From Peptococcaceae bacterium (GTDB lineage Bacteria; Bacillota; DSM-12270; Thermacetogeniales; Thermacetogeniaceae), in contig PLQY01000089.1 of NCBI GenBank assembly GCA_003160265.1, positions 21,972-42,573 on the forward strand: a DNA stretch of 20,602 bases, given 5' to 3'. Position numbers and translations under genes: made by a program. The notes beneath the pieces are model-generated. The model did not search any database. It saw only the letters and a list, made by a program, of their open reading frames with translations, and was not told the DNA's origin. Of the stretch, positions 14,252 to 20,602 are shown piece after piece (the first letter of the stretch is position 1; the number at the start of each line of letters is the position of its first letter).

Positions 14252-15034
14252 TTGAGAATATTATTTCTAGGTGATATCGTCGGCCGTCCCGGACGCCGTG
14301 CCGTTCATGAACTGCTCCCCTCCCTGAAAAAAGAATATGAGCCCAGGTTTATTGTTGCCAACGGTGAGAATGCCGCAGGAGGCAACGGCATCACCCGCGA
14401 TGTGGCCGACGATCTGTTTGGCGCCGGAATAGATGTATTGACCATGGGCAACCACGTATGGGACAACAAGGATGTTTATACTTTTATTGACGGCGACGAT
14501 CGGATCGTCAGGCCGGCAAACTACCCACCAGATGCCCCGGGAAGCGGTTTTACCATAGCACGTAAGGCAGAGCGCGCCATCGGAATTATCAATCTTTCGG
14601 GGCGCGTTTTCATGCCACCCCTGGATTGTCCCTTTCGGGCAGCCGACCAGATTATCCCGGTTCTTAAAAAGAAAACCCCGGTCATCATCATCGACTTCCA
14701 CGCTGAGGCGACCTCGGAGAAAAACGCCCTGGGATGGTACGTGGATGGACAAGTGACCGCAGTCATTGGCACCCATACCCATATCCAGACCGCCGACGAA
14801 AAAGTGTTCCCAAAGGGAACGGCTTTCATCACCGATGTGGGTATGACCGGCCCTAGGGATTCGATCCTGGGTGTAAAAGTTGAACAGGTTTTGGACAAAT
14901 TGATCGGTCTAAGACCGGTGCGCTTTGAAGTGGCGGGAGGGGCTTTGATGTTGAATGCTGTTTCCATAGAAGTGGACGAGAGAAGCGGAAGGGCGCAAGA
15001 AATACAGAGAATTCAAGTATTTAAAGAGGAATAG
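14252..15034 (+). CDS. ymdB: YmdB-family metallophosphoesterase (2',3'-cyclic nucleotide phosphodiesterase)
   Basis: The protein matches the TIGR00282/YmdB family, whose Bacillus member cleaves 2',3'-cAMP and influences the biofilm/motility choice and RNase Y-linked expression. All expected di-metal ligands fall at the same numbers as in Bacillus YmdB: D8 (LGDIVGRPGR), E39/N40 (NGENAAGGNGIT), N67 (MGNHVWDNKD), H150 (DFHAEATSEK), H175 and H177 (GTHTHIQ). This register depends on the TTG start at 14252, which has GGGGAGG (14237-14243) 8 nt upstream and gives MRILFLGDIVGR and 260 residues. The in-frame GTG at 14222 would add ten unconserved residues. The stop codon lies in a tandem 15-bp repeat. 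It follows the unknown acidic gene and precedes spoVS, as in related genomes. Confidence 0.95.
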   Translation: MRILFLGDIVGRPGRRAVHELLPSLKKEYEPRFIVANGENAAGGNGITRDVADDLFGAGIDVLTMGNHVWDNKDVYTFIDGDDRIVRPANYPPDAPGSGFTIARKAERAIGIINLSGRVFMPPLDCPFRAADQIIPVLKKKTPVIIIDFHAEATSEKNALGWYVDGQVTAVIGTHTHIQTADEKVFPKGTAFITDVGMTGPRDSILGVKVEQVLDKLIGLRPVRFEVAGGALMLNAVSIEVDERSGRAQEIQRIQVFKEE

Positions 15035-15060
15035 GCATTTTTAGAATAGGCATTTTTAGG
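15031..15060 (+). repeat. tandem 15-bp duplication over the ymdB stop codon
   Basis: ATAGGCATTTTTAGA (15031-15045) is followed at once by ATAGGCATTTTTAGG (15046-15060). The first copy contains the ymdB stop TAG (15032-15034). The array directly precedes the candidate spoVS promoter. Confidence 0.8.
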
Positions 15061-15089
15061 TTGCAATATAAACCTGGCAGTGTTATCAT
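15061..15089 (+). promoter_or_regulatory. candidate promoter for spoVS
   Basis: TTGCAA (15061-15066) and TATCAT (15084-15089) are 17 bp apart and resemble sigma-A. The leader to spoVS is about 175 nt and contains the hairpin AATAGG-AGCA-CCTATT at 15143-15158. No sigma-H-like promoter, as used for Bacillus spoVS, was evident. Confidence 0.45.
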
Positions 15090-15268
15090 TAATTACAATT
15101 ATTTGTTTTAATTTACCTTTTTATTCGTACCAGTAACTTCATAATAGGAGCACCTATTGGTAGTAGCCACCAGCTAGGGTAGTGCTGTACAAGGGGGTGT
15201 TCGAAGAGAATCATAATTGCTAAATAGACTTGTAACAGATAGAAATCTAAACGGGGGGGGTTGCAAAC

Positions 15269-15529
15269 TTGGATGTATTGAAGGTATCGGCAAAATCCAG
15301 TCCCAATTCAGTAGCTGGTGCTCTGGCCGGCGTTCTGAGGGAAAAAGGATCCGCAGAACTGCAGGCGATCGGAGCAGGCGCTCTAAACCAGGCTGTTAAG
15401 GCGGTAGCTATTGCCAGAGGCTTTGTAGCTCCTAGCGGTGTCGACCTTGTTTGTATTCCTGCCTTTACCGACATTGTCATCGATGGAGAGGAACGAACTG
15501 CCATCAAGTTGATCGTCGGCCCGAGATAA
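15269..15529 (+). CDS. spoVS: stage V sporulation protein S
   Basis: SpoVS is a small, almost invariant Alba-like protein needed for spore coat assembly and asymmetric division in Bacillus; it probably acts as a DNA/RNA-binding regulator. The product is 86 residues, exactly the Bacillus length, and keeps the family sequence nearly unchanged (VSAKSSPNSVAGALAGVLRE, IQAIGAGALNQAVKA-like core, VAPSGVDL, IAFTDI-type and ERTAIKLIV endings). The start is TTG at 15269, since the conserved N-terminus begins MDVLKVSAKSS. The ribosome site is an unusual run of eight G (15253-15260) 8 nt upstream. It has a long leader and a structured 3' region, so it is probably a single-gene transcript. Confidence 0.98.
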   Translation: MDVLKVSAKSSPNSVAGALAGVLREKGSAELQAIGAGALNQAVKAVAIARGFVAPSGVDLVCIPAFTDIVIDGEERTAIKLIVGPR

Positions 15530-15532
15530 TAA

Positions 15533-15610
15533 CGGTGGATCTGAGGCCTGCTAGCGGTAGACACCGGAGGTTGGCCGGGTACCTGCTTTAGCAGGCTCAC
15601 CGGAAGTTAT
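15533..15610 (+). other. structured 3' region after spoVS
   Basis: Several complementary segments lie here: CGGTG (15533-15537) with CACCG (15562-15566), and CCTGC-TTTA-GCAGG (15582-15595) flanked by CCGG on both sides. This is more folding potential than needed for the terminator further on. No coding sequence is evident. Confidence 0.35.
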
Positions 15611-15642
15611 AGTTTTATTTATTTCCAACGAAGTGAAAACAT

Positions 15643-15675
15643 CCCCCGAGACAAGCCCGGGGGTTTCTCCTTTTC
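15643..15675 (+). terminator. intrinsic terminator after spoVS
   Basis: CCCCCG (15643-15648) and CGGGGG (15658-15663) form a GC stem with a 9-nt loop, followed by the T-rich tail TTTCTCCTTTTC. It separates spoVS from the dipeptidase gene. Confidence 0.75.
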
Positions 15676-15699
15676 ATCGGTAGCCGTCCTTAGATCAGC

Positions 15700-15716
15700 G
15701 CTAACGGCCAACGACC
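15700..15716 (-). repeat. heptad repeat of the GTCGTTA type
   Basis: Read on the minus strand this is GGTCGTTGGCCGTTAGC, two imperfect heptads. It resembles the arrays at 17637-17652 and 20054-20070. It lies between the spoVS terminator and the dipeptidase start. Confidence 0.45.
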
Positions 15717-15740
15717 GCGGCCATAATGGGGGTCACTGGT

Positions 15741-16691
15741 TTGATCTGCGTCGATATGCACTGTGACTCGGTTTCAGAGGCATATAGAACCGGGCGCTCA
15801 CTGGCCAAGCCCTGCGTGAACGGCCATGCCGACTTACCCAGGCTGCGGCTGGCGGGAATCAAACTGCAGTTTTTTGCCCTGTTCCCCGATCGGATCTACC
15901 ATCCCGGGCGCACCCTCTATCAGGTCCTACGCCTGCTGGATTACGCAACGGAAGCATTCCGGGAAGATGCCGGGACAATAGTGATCAGGACCAGGCGAGA
16001 TCTGGAGCGTTGTTTGGCCACAGAAGCGCTGGGAGCGGTCTTGACGGTGGAGGGGGGAGAACCCCTGGAAGGGGAGATCCGGATCCTCAGGACGCTGTAC
16101 CGCCTGGGGGTGCGCGGACTTGGCCTGGCCTGGAACAACCGGAACGAACTGGCAGATGGTGTTGCCGAAGGCCAGACCGGAGGCGGACTGACCAGGTTTG
16201 GCCGCCAGGTGCTGCTGGAGATGAACAGGCTGGGTATGCTCATAGACATCTCCCATCTTTCAGAAGCAGGCTTCTGGGATGTTATAGAGCTCTGCAGCGC
16301 TCCGGTAATCGCCTCTCATTCCAACTGTAGCGCCGTCTGGAATCATCCGCGCAACCTGACAGACCGGCAGATAAAAGCCATTGCAGAACTGAAGGGCGTG
16401 GTAGGCGTCAACCTGATACCGCAGTTCGTGGGGCCTCCAGGCGCCGGCCACAGTGCCCTGATCGAGCATATTGACCACATTTGCAGCCTGGTAGGCGATG
16501 AATACGTGGGTTTTGGCTCTGACTTCGATGGAGCAAAAGACCTCATCTGCGGAGTCAATGATGTCACCGATTTCCCCGACCTTGTTGCAGGTCTGCGGAA
16601 CAGGGGATACAGCGAGGAGTCGGTCGCCAGGATCTGCGGCCGGAATTGTCTGAGAGTGCTCGAAGCGGTGCTGCCGGAATCAGAAGTCTGA
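15741..16691 (+). CDS. membrane dipeptidase (peptidase family M19)
   Basis: This is a zinc dipeptidase of the renal dipeptidase/amidohydrolase family, probably acting on dipeptides, possibly D-residue ones. Metal-site residues are all visible, numbered from the TTG at 15741: H7 and D9 in DMHCDS, E104 in TVEGGEPLEG, H172 in DISHLSE, H193 in ASHSN, and D261 in GFGSDFDG. No signal peptide is present, so it is cytoplasmic. The 316-residue length is usual. For the start, TTG 15741 has GGGGGT (15728-15733) at good spacing and gives the conserved opening MICVDMHCDS. The in-frame ATG at 15726 would add five residues but has no ribosome site. It is preceded by a terminator and followed by the PHP gene after 79 bp. 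Confidence 0.94.
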   Translation: MICVDMHCDSVSEAYRTGRSLAKPCVNGHADLPRLRLAGIKLQFFALFPDRIYHPGRTLYQVLRLLDYATEAFREDAGTIVIRTRRDLERCLATEALGAVLTVEGGEPLEGEIRILRTLYRLGVRGLGLAWNNRNELADGVAEGQTGGGLTRFGRQVLLEMNRLGMLIDISHLSEAGFWDVIELCSAPVIASHSNCSAVWNHPRNLTDRQIKAIAELKGVVGVNLIPQFVGPPGAGHSALIEHIDHICSLVGDEYVGFGSDFDGAKDLICGVNDVTDFPDLVAGLRNRGYSEESVARICGRNCLRVLEAVLPESEV

Positions 16692-16770
16692 GACATGAAA
16701 TAGAGGGCATATAAGTTTTTCATCCGGCGTCAGACTGCCGGCATCCGATCTATTTAAGGGAAGCGGTGGT

Positions 16771-17631
16771 ATGCCAGCGGATCTCCATATACACAGCACA
16801 GCCTCCGACGGCAGATTGACACCGGAAGAGATCGTGAAGCAGGCGCGTGCTGCCGGCCTCAGCGCCATTGCCCTGACAGACCATGACACGGTGGATGGTA
16901 TCCAGGCCGCTCTTCAGGCCGCAGGCTCGTCCGGGCTGGAGGTAATCACGGGTATCGAGTTCAACACCGAATTGGACGGCGCAGAAATACACATATTGGG
17001 CTACTACCTGACCCTGGACAGCGGCCTTGCCGGAACTCTGGCCATCCTGAGAGCGGCCAGGGAAAACAGGGCTAAAATGATCATCGCCAGGCTGGATCAG
17101 CTTCAAATCCGGATTGACTATGACCGCTTGAAACAGGTGGCCAGCCGGGCTACCATGGGCAGGCCGCACATCGCCCGGGCGTTGTACGAGGCAGGGTATA
17201 CCACCTCGGTGGGGGAGGCCTTCGAGCGTTACCTTGCCAGGGGGAAGCCAGCCTACGTGCCTCACCACAGGCTGGACCCGTTCAGGGCGATCGCTACCGT
17301 CCTGAAGGCTGAGGGAATACCTGTGCTGGCGCATCCCGGCCTTGCTAAAAAGGATGAATTGATCCCGGAATTCGTTGCCAGGGGTCTGTTGGGGATCGAG
17401 GTTTTCTATCCTTTTCATACGCCTGGCGATGTGGCCAGGTATGAGAAGATCTGTCTGGAGCAGGGCCTGGTCATGACCGGCGGGACCGACTGCCACGGAC
17501 CTGGATTCAACTATCCCCCCTTGGGGACGGTTACAGTTCCGGACGAGACCATTCTACAGTTGAAACAGTTGCGCAATCAGCGCAGCATCGACCAGAAGGC
17601 AGGAATCTCCGGGCGAACGGAGAACGTATAG
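16771..17631 (+). CDS. PHP-domain phosphoesterase (RNase AM / TrpH-like)
   Basis: The 286-residue protein has the complete PHP metal site of the YciV/TrpH group, whose members hydrolyse 3',5'-nucleotide bisphosphates and trim RNA 5' ends. Visible ligands are H6 and H8 (ADLHIHSTASDG), D13, D37/H38 (ALTDHDT), E63 (GIEFN), H74 (EIHILGY), the His of VLAHPG and the Asp/His pair of GGTDCHGP. The ATG at 16771 follows GGGAAGCGG. The 79-bp gap before it holds CCGGC (16724-16728) complementary to GCCGG (16737-16741), but no terminator. It is likely co-transcribed with the dipeptidase. The exact substrate cannot be read from the sequence. Confidence 0.93.
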   Translation: MPADLHIHSTASDGRLTPEEIVKQARAAGLSAIALTDHDTVDGIQAALQAAGSSGLEVITGIEFNTELDGAEIHILGYYLTLDSGLAGTLAILRAARENRAKMIIARLDQLQIRIDYDRLKQVASRATMGRPHIARALYEAGYTTSVGEAFERYLARGKPAYVPHHRLDPFRAIATVLKAEGIPVLAHPGLAKKDELIPEFVARGLLGIEVFYPFHTPGDVARYEKICLEQGLVMTGGTDCHGPGFNYPPLGTVTVPDETILQLKQLRNQRSIDQKAGISGRTENV

Positions 17632-17636
17632 TGATT

Positions 17637-17652
17637 GGCGGTTAGTCGTTAG
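17637..17652 (+). repeat. GTTAGTC-type heptad repeat
   Basis: GGCGGTTAGTCGTTAG contains two overlapping heptads (GTTAGTC, GTTAG). The 11-mer GCGGTTAGTCG recurs in reverse complement at 20059-20069. It follows the PHP stop codon by six bases. Confidence 0.5.
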
Positions 17653-17692
17653 AAAAACATGAATGCAGATATTAACGATGGGGCGCCCGGAA

Positions 17693-17721
17693 TTGGCCAA
17701 TTTAGCTTGTTACAGTATCAT
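17693..17721 (+). promoter_or_regulatory. candidate promoter for the MoxR-VWA pair
   Basis: TTGGCC (17693-17698) and TATCAT (17716-17721) are separated by 17 bp. The -10 is identical to that proposed for spoVS. A good ribosome site (GAGGAGA from 17730) and the ATG at 17744 follow. Confidence 0.45.
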
Positions 17722-17743
17722 TTACTTGTGAGGAGAGAAAAAG

Positions 17744-18652
17744 ATGCAACCGGATAAAATCACGATCGAACAGCTTCGTTCAGGATTCGAAAGCAACGGT
17801 TACATCGCTGAGGACGAGATCACCGTACCGGTATATCTGGCTCTCCGGCTGGAGAAACCGGTCCTGATCACCGGCGCTCCTGGTGTGGGTAAGACCGAGA
17901 TCGCCAAGGTACTGGCCGAGGTGTTCGAGACTGACCTGATCCGCCTCCAGTGCTATGAGGGTCTTGATGAAAACAAGGCTCTCTACGAATGGAACTACCA
18001 GCGACAACTGATCAAAATCCAGTTGATCAGGGACAGTGGTTCCGGGGAGAGCATGGAACGGGATCTCTTCTCTCCGGAATACCTGTTGGAGCGCCCGCTC
18101 TTGAAGGCGATCCAGGCTCCGAAGAAAGCAGTCCTGTTGATCGATGAGATCGACAAAACCGACGAGGAGTTCGAGGCCTTTCTGTTCGAGGTGCTATCCG
18201 ATTTCCAGGTTTCCATCCCGGAGCTGGGCACCTTGAAGTCGCGCCACATCCCCGTGGTGGTGCTGACCAGTAACGGGGAGCGGGAGCTTTCCGACGGCCT
18301 GAAGCGCAGGTGCGTCTTTCTGTTCATCGACTTCCCGAGTGTGGAAAAAGAGATCAGGATCATCAGGGTCAAGGTCCCGGAGGCGGGGGAACGGCTGGCC
18401 GAAGAGGTGGCCCTGGCGATGAACTATCTGAGGCACAACCTGGAGATCAAGAAAAAGCCATCGATTTCCGAAACCCTGGACCTGACACGGGCATTGATCC
18501 TCTTTGAAGCCGACAGACTGGAACCCGATCTCGTTAAAAAGACTGTCAACCTCTTGCTGAAGGATAAGGATGATATCGATCTGTTCAACAGCCAGGTGGG
18601 ACCGGCGGGCCTGGTGGAGATCGTGCGTAGCGAGCAATCAAAACGCCATTAA
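17744..18652 (+). CDS. MoxR-family AAA ATPase (CoxD-like)
   Basis: MoxR AAA ATPases act as chaperones that remodel or load metal centres in partner enzymes, usually with a VWA protein. The 302-residue protein has Walker A GAPGVGKT at 44-51 (K50), Walker B AVLLIDEIDK with D134/E135, a sensor-1 region VVVLTSNGERELSDG and the arginine pair RRC in the lid. Its length and sequence style fit the CoxD/APE2220-type subgroup. The ATG at 17744 has an AGGAG site. The VWA partner follows after 26 bp. In CO dehydrogenase clusters such a pair matures the Mo-Cu enzyme, but no such target enzyme is visible in this window, so the client is unknown. Confidence 0.92.
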   Translation: MQPDKITIEQLRSGFESNGYIAEDEITVPVYLALRLEKPVLITGAPGVGKTEIAKVLAEVFETDLIRLQCYEGLDENKALYEWNYQRQLIKIQLIRDSGSGESMERDLFSPEYLLERPLLKAIQAPKKAVLLIDEIDKTDEEFEAFLFEVLSDFQVSIPELGTLKSRHIPVVVLTSNGERELSDGLKRRCVFLFIDFPSVEKEIRIIRVKVPEAGERLAEEVALAMNYLRHNLEIKKKPSISETLDLTRALILFEADRLEPDLVKKTVNLLLKDKDDIDLFNSQVGPAGLVEIVRSEQSKRH

Positions 18653-18678
18653 AAGCTTGACTTAAAAAGGGGACCGCG

Positions 18679-20007
18679 ATGGAGAGCTACCTGGAAAACA
18701 ACCTGGCGCGTTTCGTGCACATCCTGCGACACTTGGGGGTCACCGTCAGCACAGGGGAAACTGTCACCGCCCTGAAAGCACTTCAGTTGGTCAACATCAT
18801 GGACAGGGAGCACGTAAGGTATGCCCTCCAGGCAACTCTGGTCAAGAATCACGAGGATGACCCGGTCTTCGACCGGGCATTCAGCGGCTTCTTCACGGTG
18901 CCAGAAATAAAGCGGCAGCAACAGCAGGATTGGCAGGAGGCCAAGGAGGAGAGGGTGCGCCTCCTTGACGAGGCGGAGCAGGACCTGACCTACCTGGGGG
19001 AAAAGCTGGACCTCAACGATGAGGAAAAACTTCTCTACTCACAGTTGGCGGAGGATGAGAAGAAAAGGATCAGGGAGTACCTGGAGTCGAGTTTTCTCCC
19101 GGATGACCGCCACCACGCCTTCAAGCCGATGTTGGAGTTCCAGGTGCGTGGCTCGTTGCGCTACTGGAAGCAGAGGCTGGCAGAGGAGGACGGCCTGCCC
19201 GTCATACCTGGCGCAGATGTTGATGACGAGGTCCTGGCCGCAATCGGCCAGAACTCGGCCAGTGAGGATAGCAGCCTGCTCTACGAGGACATGAAGAGGA
19301 TCGGCGACCGGCAACTCCCTAAAGTGATTAACATCTTGAAAAAACTGTCCCGCAAGCTGGCCACGAAGATCTCCCGGCGCTACCGGATGAGCAAGAAGGT
19401 GGTCAAGGTTGACCTCAGGCGCAGCATCAAATCCAATATCCGCTACGGCGGCATTATTTTTAATCTTAAGTACAAGCAGAAACGGATCCAGAAGCCGAAC
19501 ATCCTGCTTATGTGCGATGTGTCCGGGTCAATGGCCCGCTATGCCGCCTTTGTAATCCAGTTCATCTATGGTCTGAGCGCCGTGATCAGCCATATTGAAA
19601 GCTTCATCTTTGCGGAAGAGCTGGAACGCGTGACACCTTACTTCAAGAAAATCAGACCATTTGAAGAAACAATGGTGGAGTTGATCGGGAAGAGCCGCAT
19701 CTGGGGCAAAGGCACCAATTTTGGCGCCTCGCTGGCCTCGCTACGGACGAACTTCCCATTACTGTTGACCTCCCACACCGTGATCATCGTGGTCAGCGAC
19801 ACGAAAACCCTGGACCTGGAGCTGGCCGAACATGAGCTCGCCACCACGAGAAGATCGGTCAAGGAGATCCTGCTCTTGAACACTCTTCCCCACGATGAGT
19901 GGAAAGACCTGCGTTCAGTAAACATATTTCAAAAGTTTGCCCAGGTGTATGAGTGCTATACCCTGGCACATCTCGAGAGAGTCCTCAGGAGACAGTTCCT
20001 CCATTAA
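18679..20007 (+). CDS. VWA domain protein (CoxE-like)
   Basis: The 442-residue protein is the probable partner of the preceding MoxR ATPase. The N-terminal part (residues 1-70, FVHILRHLGVTVSTGETVTAL ...) is the helical CoxE-type region, a charged helical middle follows, and the C-terminal VWA domain spans about 270-440. The metal-ion-dependent adhesion site is complete: D280-V-S282-G-S284 in CDVSGSMARY, T346 in GKGTNFG and D374 in VVSDTKT. No signal or membrane span is present, so it acts in the cytoplasm. The start ATG 18679 follows AAAAAGGGG. The gene ends TAATG, where an ATG overlaps the stop, hinting at coupling to what follows. Confidence 0.93.
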   Translation: MESYLENNLARFVHILRHLGVTVSTGETVTALKALQLVNIMDREHVRYALQATLVKNHEDDPVFDRAFSGFFTVPEIKRQQQQDWQEAKEERVRLLDEAEQDLTYLGEKLDLNDEEKLLYSQLAEDEKKRIREYLESSFLPDDRHHAFKPMLEFQVRGSLRYWKQRLAEEDGLPVIPGADVDDEVLAAIGQNSASEDSSLLYEDMKRIGDRQLPKVINILKKLSRKLATKISRRYRMSKKVVKVDLRRSIKSNIRYGGIIFNLKYKQKRIQKPNILLMCDVSGSMARYAAFVIQFIYGLSAVISHIESFIFAEELERVTPYFKKIRPFEETMVELIGKSRIWGKGTNFGASLASLRTNFPLLLTSHTVIIVVSDTKTLDLELAEHELATTRRSVKEILLLNTLPHDEWKDLRSVNIFQKFAQVYECYTLAHLERVLRRQFLH

Positions 20008-20066
20008 TGGACAAGAGCGGACAGCGAGGGGGGTGTATCACCGACGGATGGCGAGTCACCGACTAA
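20007..20066 (+). other. short open frame overlapping the VWA stop; possible original start of the methyltransferase
   Basis: An ATG at 20007 overlaps the VWA stop (TAATG) and opens 19 codons to a TAA at 20064-20066. The methyltransferase frame is reached from it only by a +1 shift. A run of six G (20028-20033) lies in between. A single-base deletion in that run would yield one continuous frame reading into SYEHLALFYDRLM. Confidence 0.4.
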
Positions 20067-20070
20067 CCGC
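20054..20070 (-). repeat. GTTAGTC-type heptad repeat in the disturbed methyltransferase start region
   Basis: On the minus strand this stretch reads GCGGTTAGTCGGTGACT, sharing the 11-mer GCGGTTAGTCG with 17639-17649. It introduces the stop at 20064-20066 in the frame of the ATG at 20007. Confidence 0.45.
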
Positions 20071-20088
20071 AGTTACGAGCACCTGGCG

Positions 20089-20602
20089 TTGTTCTATGAC
20101 CGGCTCATGCAGGGGATCGATTACGCGGCTTGGGTCAGCTATATCGAGGAGATTGTCCAAAAATACGGAGGGCATGTCAAAGTCGTCGCCGATCTGGCCT
20201 GCGGGACGGGAAATTCCAGCTTCCCCTGGTCGGATCGGGGCTATCGCACTTATGGAGTCGACCTGTCGGCAGAGATGTTGGAAATCGCTCGGGTCAAGGC
20301 TGCTGTCAGTGGGCTGGATGTAACCTTTCTCAGGCAGGATCTCTGCAGCCTGAAACTTGGGGCTCCGGTCGACCTGGCGGTCTGTTTCCAGGACGGTTTC
20401 AACTATATCATAGACATTGAGGATCTGCGCCAAGCGTTTCGGGCTGTCCACAAGAATCTCTCAGCCGGAGGTTTTTTTATCTTCGACCTCAACTACCTAC
20501 CGCGGATCGTCCCTCCTGACCAGACCGTTTCCGTGGTTCGGGAAGATGGTTTTACCCTGCGCTGGAGCGCCGAATATATGGATGAGGAGAGGCTGTGGGG
20601 GA
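20089..20602 (+). CDS. class I SAM-dependent methyltransferase, 3' end outside the window
   Basis: The frame runs open to the window end. It has SAM motif I VADLACGTGNSS, the acidic loop GVDLSAEMLEIAR, motif-IV-like VCFQDGFNYI and a post-motif strand GGFFIFDLN. The family opening (Y-E-x-x-A-x-x-Y-D-x-L-M) is visible from 20074 as YEHLALFYDRLM, but no ATG, GTG or TTG precedes it in this frame: the frame goes back to the TAA of the VWA gene at 20005. The first usable codon is TTG 20089, without a ribosome site; ATG 20107 is the next. I use 20089 as a nominal start. A frameshift at the G6 run, a sequencing error, or a degraded start are alternatives. The substrate is unknown. Confidence 0.75.
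   Translation, partial: MFYDRLMQGIDYAAWVSYIEEIVQKYGGHVKVVADLACGTGNSSFPWSDRGYRTYGVDLSAEMLEIARVKAAVSGLDVTFLRQDLCSLKLGAPVDLAVCFQDGFNYIIDIEDLRQAFRAVHKNLSAGGFFIFDLNYLPRIVPPDQTVSVVREDGFTLRWSAEYMDEERLWG

Noticed and set aside
15061..15268. Sigma-H promoter for spoVS
   Set aside because: The nearest match (AGGGGG ... GAATCAT around 15190-15215) has a spacer far too short; only a sigma-A-like pair was found.
19937..20323. Plus-strand open frame overlapping the VWA end and the methyltransferase start
   Set aside because: Its translation lacks any motif, while another frame carries the SAM-binding motifs across the same bases.

Overview
The window reads as a chromosomal segment of a GC-rich, spore-forming, anaerobic Firmicute, most likely of the Peptococcaceae / Desulfotomaculia kind (inference). 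The evidence is an almost canonical SpoVS, an FtsK/SpoIIIE translocase, Firmicute-style Shine-Dalgarno sites, frequent TTG/GTG starts and the conserved block rodZ - rimO - cinA - thpR - recA - rny - ymdB - spoVS. All convincing genes lie on the + strand. No tRNA, rRNA, CRISPR array, insertion sequence or prophage was seen.

Layout. 1-178: leader with an extended -10 promoter. 179-2461: FtsK/SpoIIIE DNA translocase. 2462-2705: potentially structured leader plus an operator-like triple repeat. 2706-3728: winged-HTH fused to a PfkB-like domain whose catalytic motif is destroyed. 3788-4609: RodZ. 4636-5982: RimO. 6227-8286: translationally coupled pair of a single-pass membrane protein and a compact FtsH-like AAA/M41 protease without the usual extracytoplasmic domain. 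8502-9773: CinA. 9855-10445: ThpR. 10587-11630: RecA. 11631-11973: non-coding region with a strong promoter and a perfect terminator about 150 nt apart (candidate small RNA or rny attenuator). 11974-13527: RNase Y. 13707-14225: unrecognised acidic protein. 14252-15034: YmdB-type phosphodiesterase. 15269-15529: SpoVS. 15741-16691: M19 dipeptidase. 16771-17631: PHP phosphoesterase. 17744-20007: MoxR AAA ATPase with a CoxE-like VWA protein. 20089-end: SAM-dependent methyltransferase, cut by the window edge and with a disturbed start.

How it fits together. The core is housekeeping: chromosome segregation (FtsK/SpoIIIE), cell shape (RodZ), ribosome modification (RimO), recombination (RecA), NMN/pyridine nucleotide salvage (CinA), RNA 2',3'-cyclic ends (ThpR), mRNA decay (RNase Y with its known partner YmdB) and sporulation (SpoVS). 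The less ordinary parts are the pseudo-kinase regulator with its phased operator, the FtsH-like pair, the possible 150-nt RNA before rny, the MoxR-VWA pair, and many short tandem or palindromic repeats placed exactly at gene boundaries. recX is not next to recA, and pgsA, which precedes cinA in Bacillus, is not present here.
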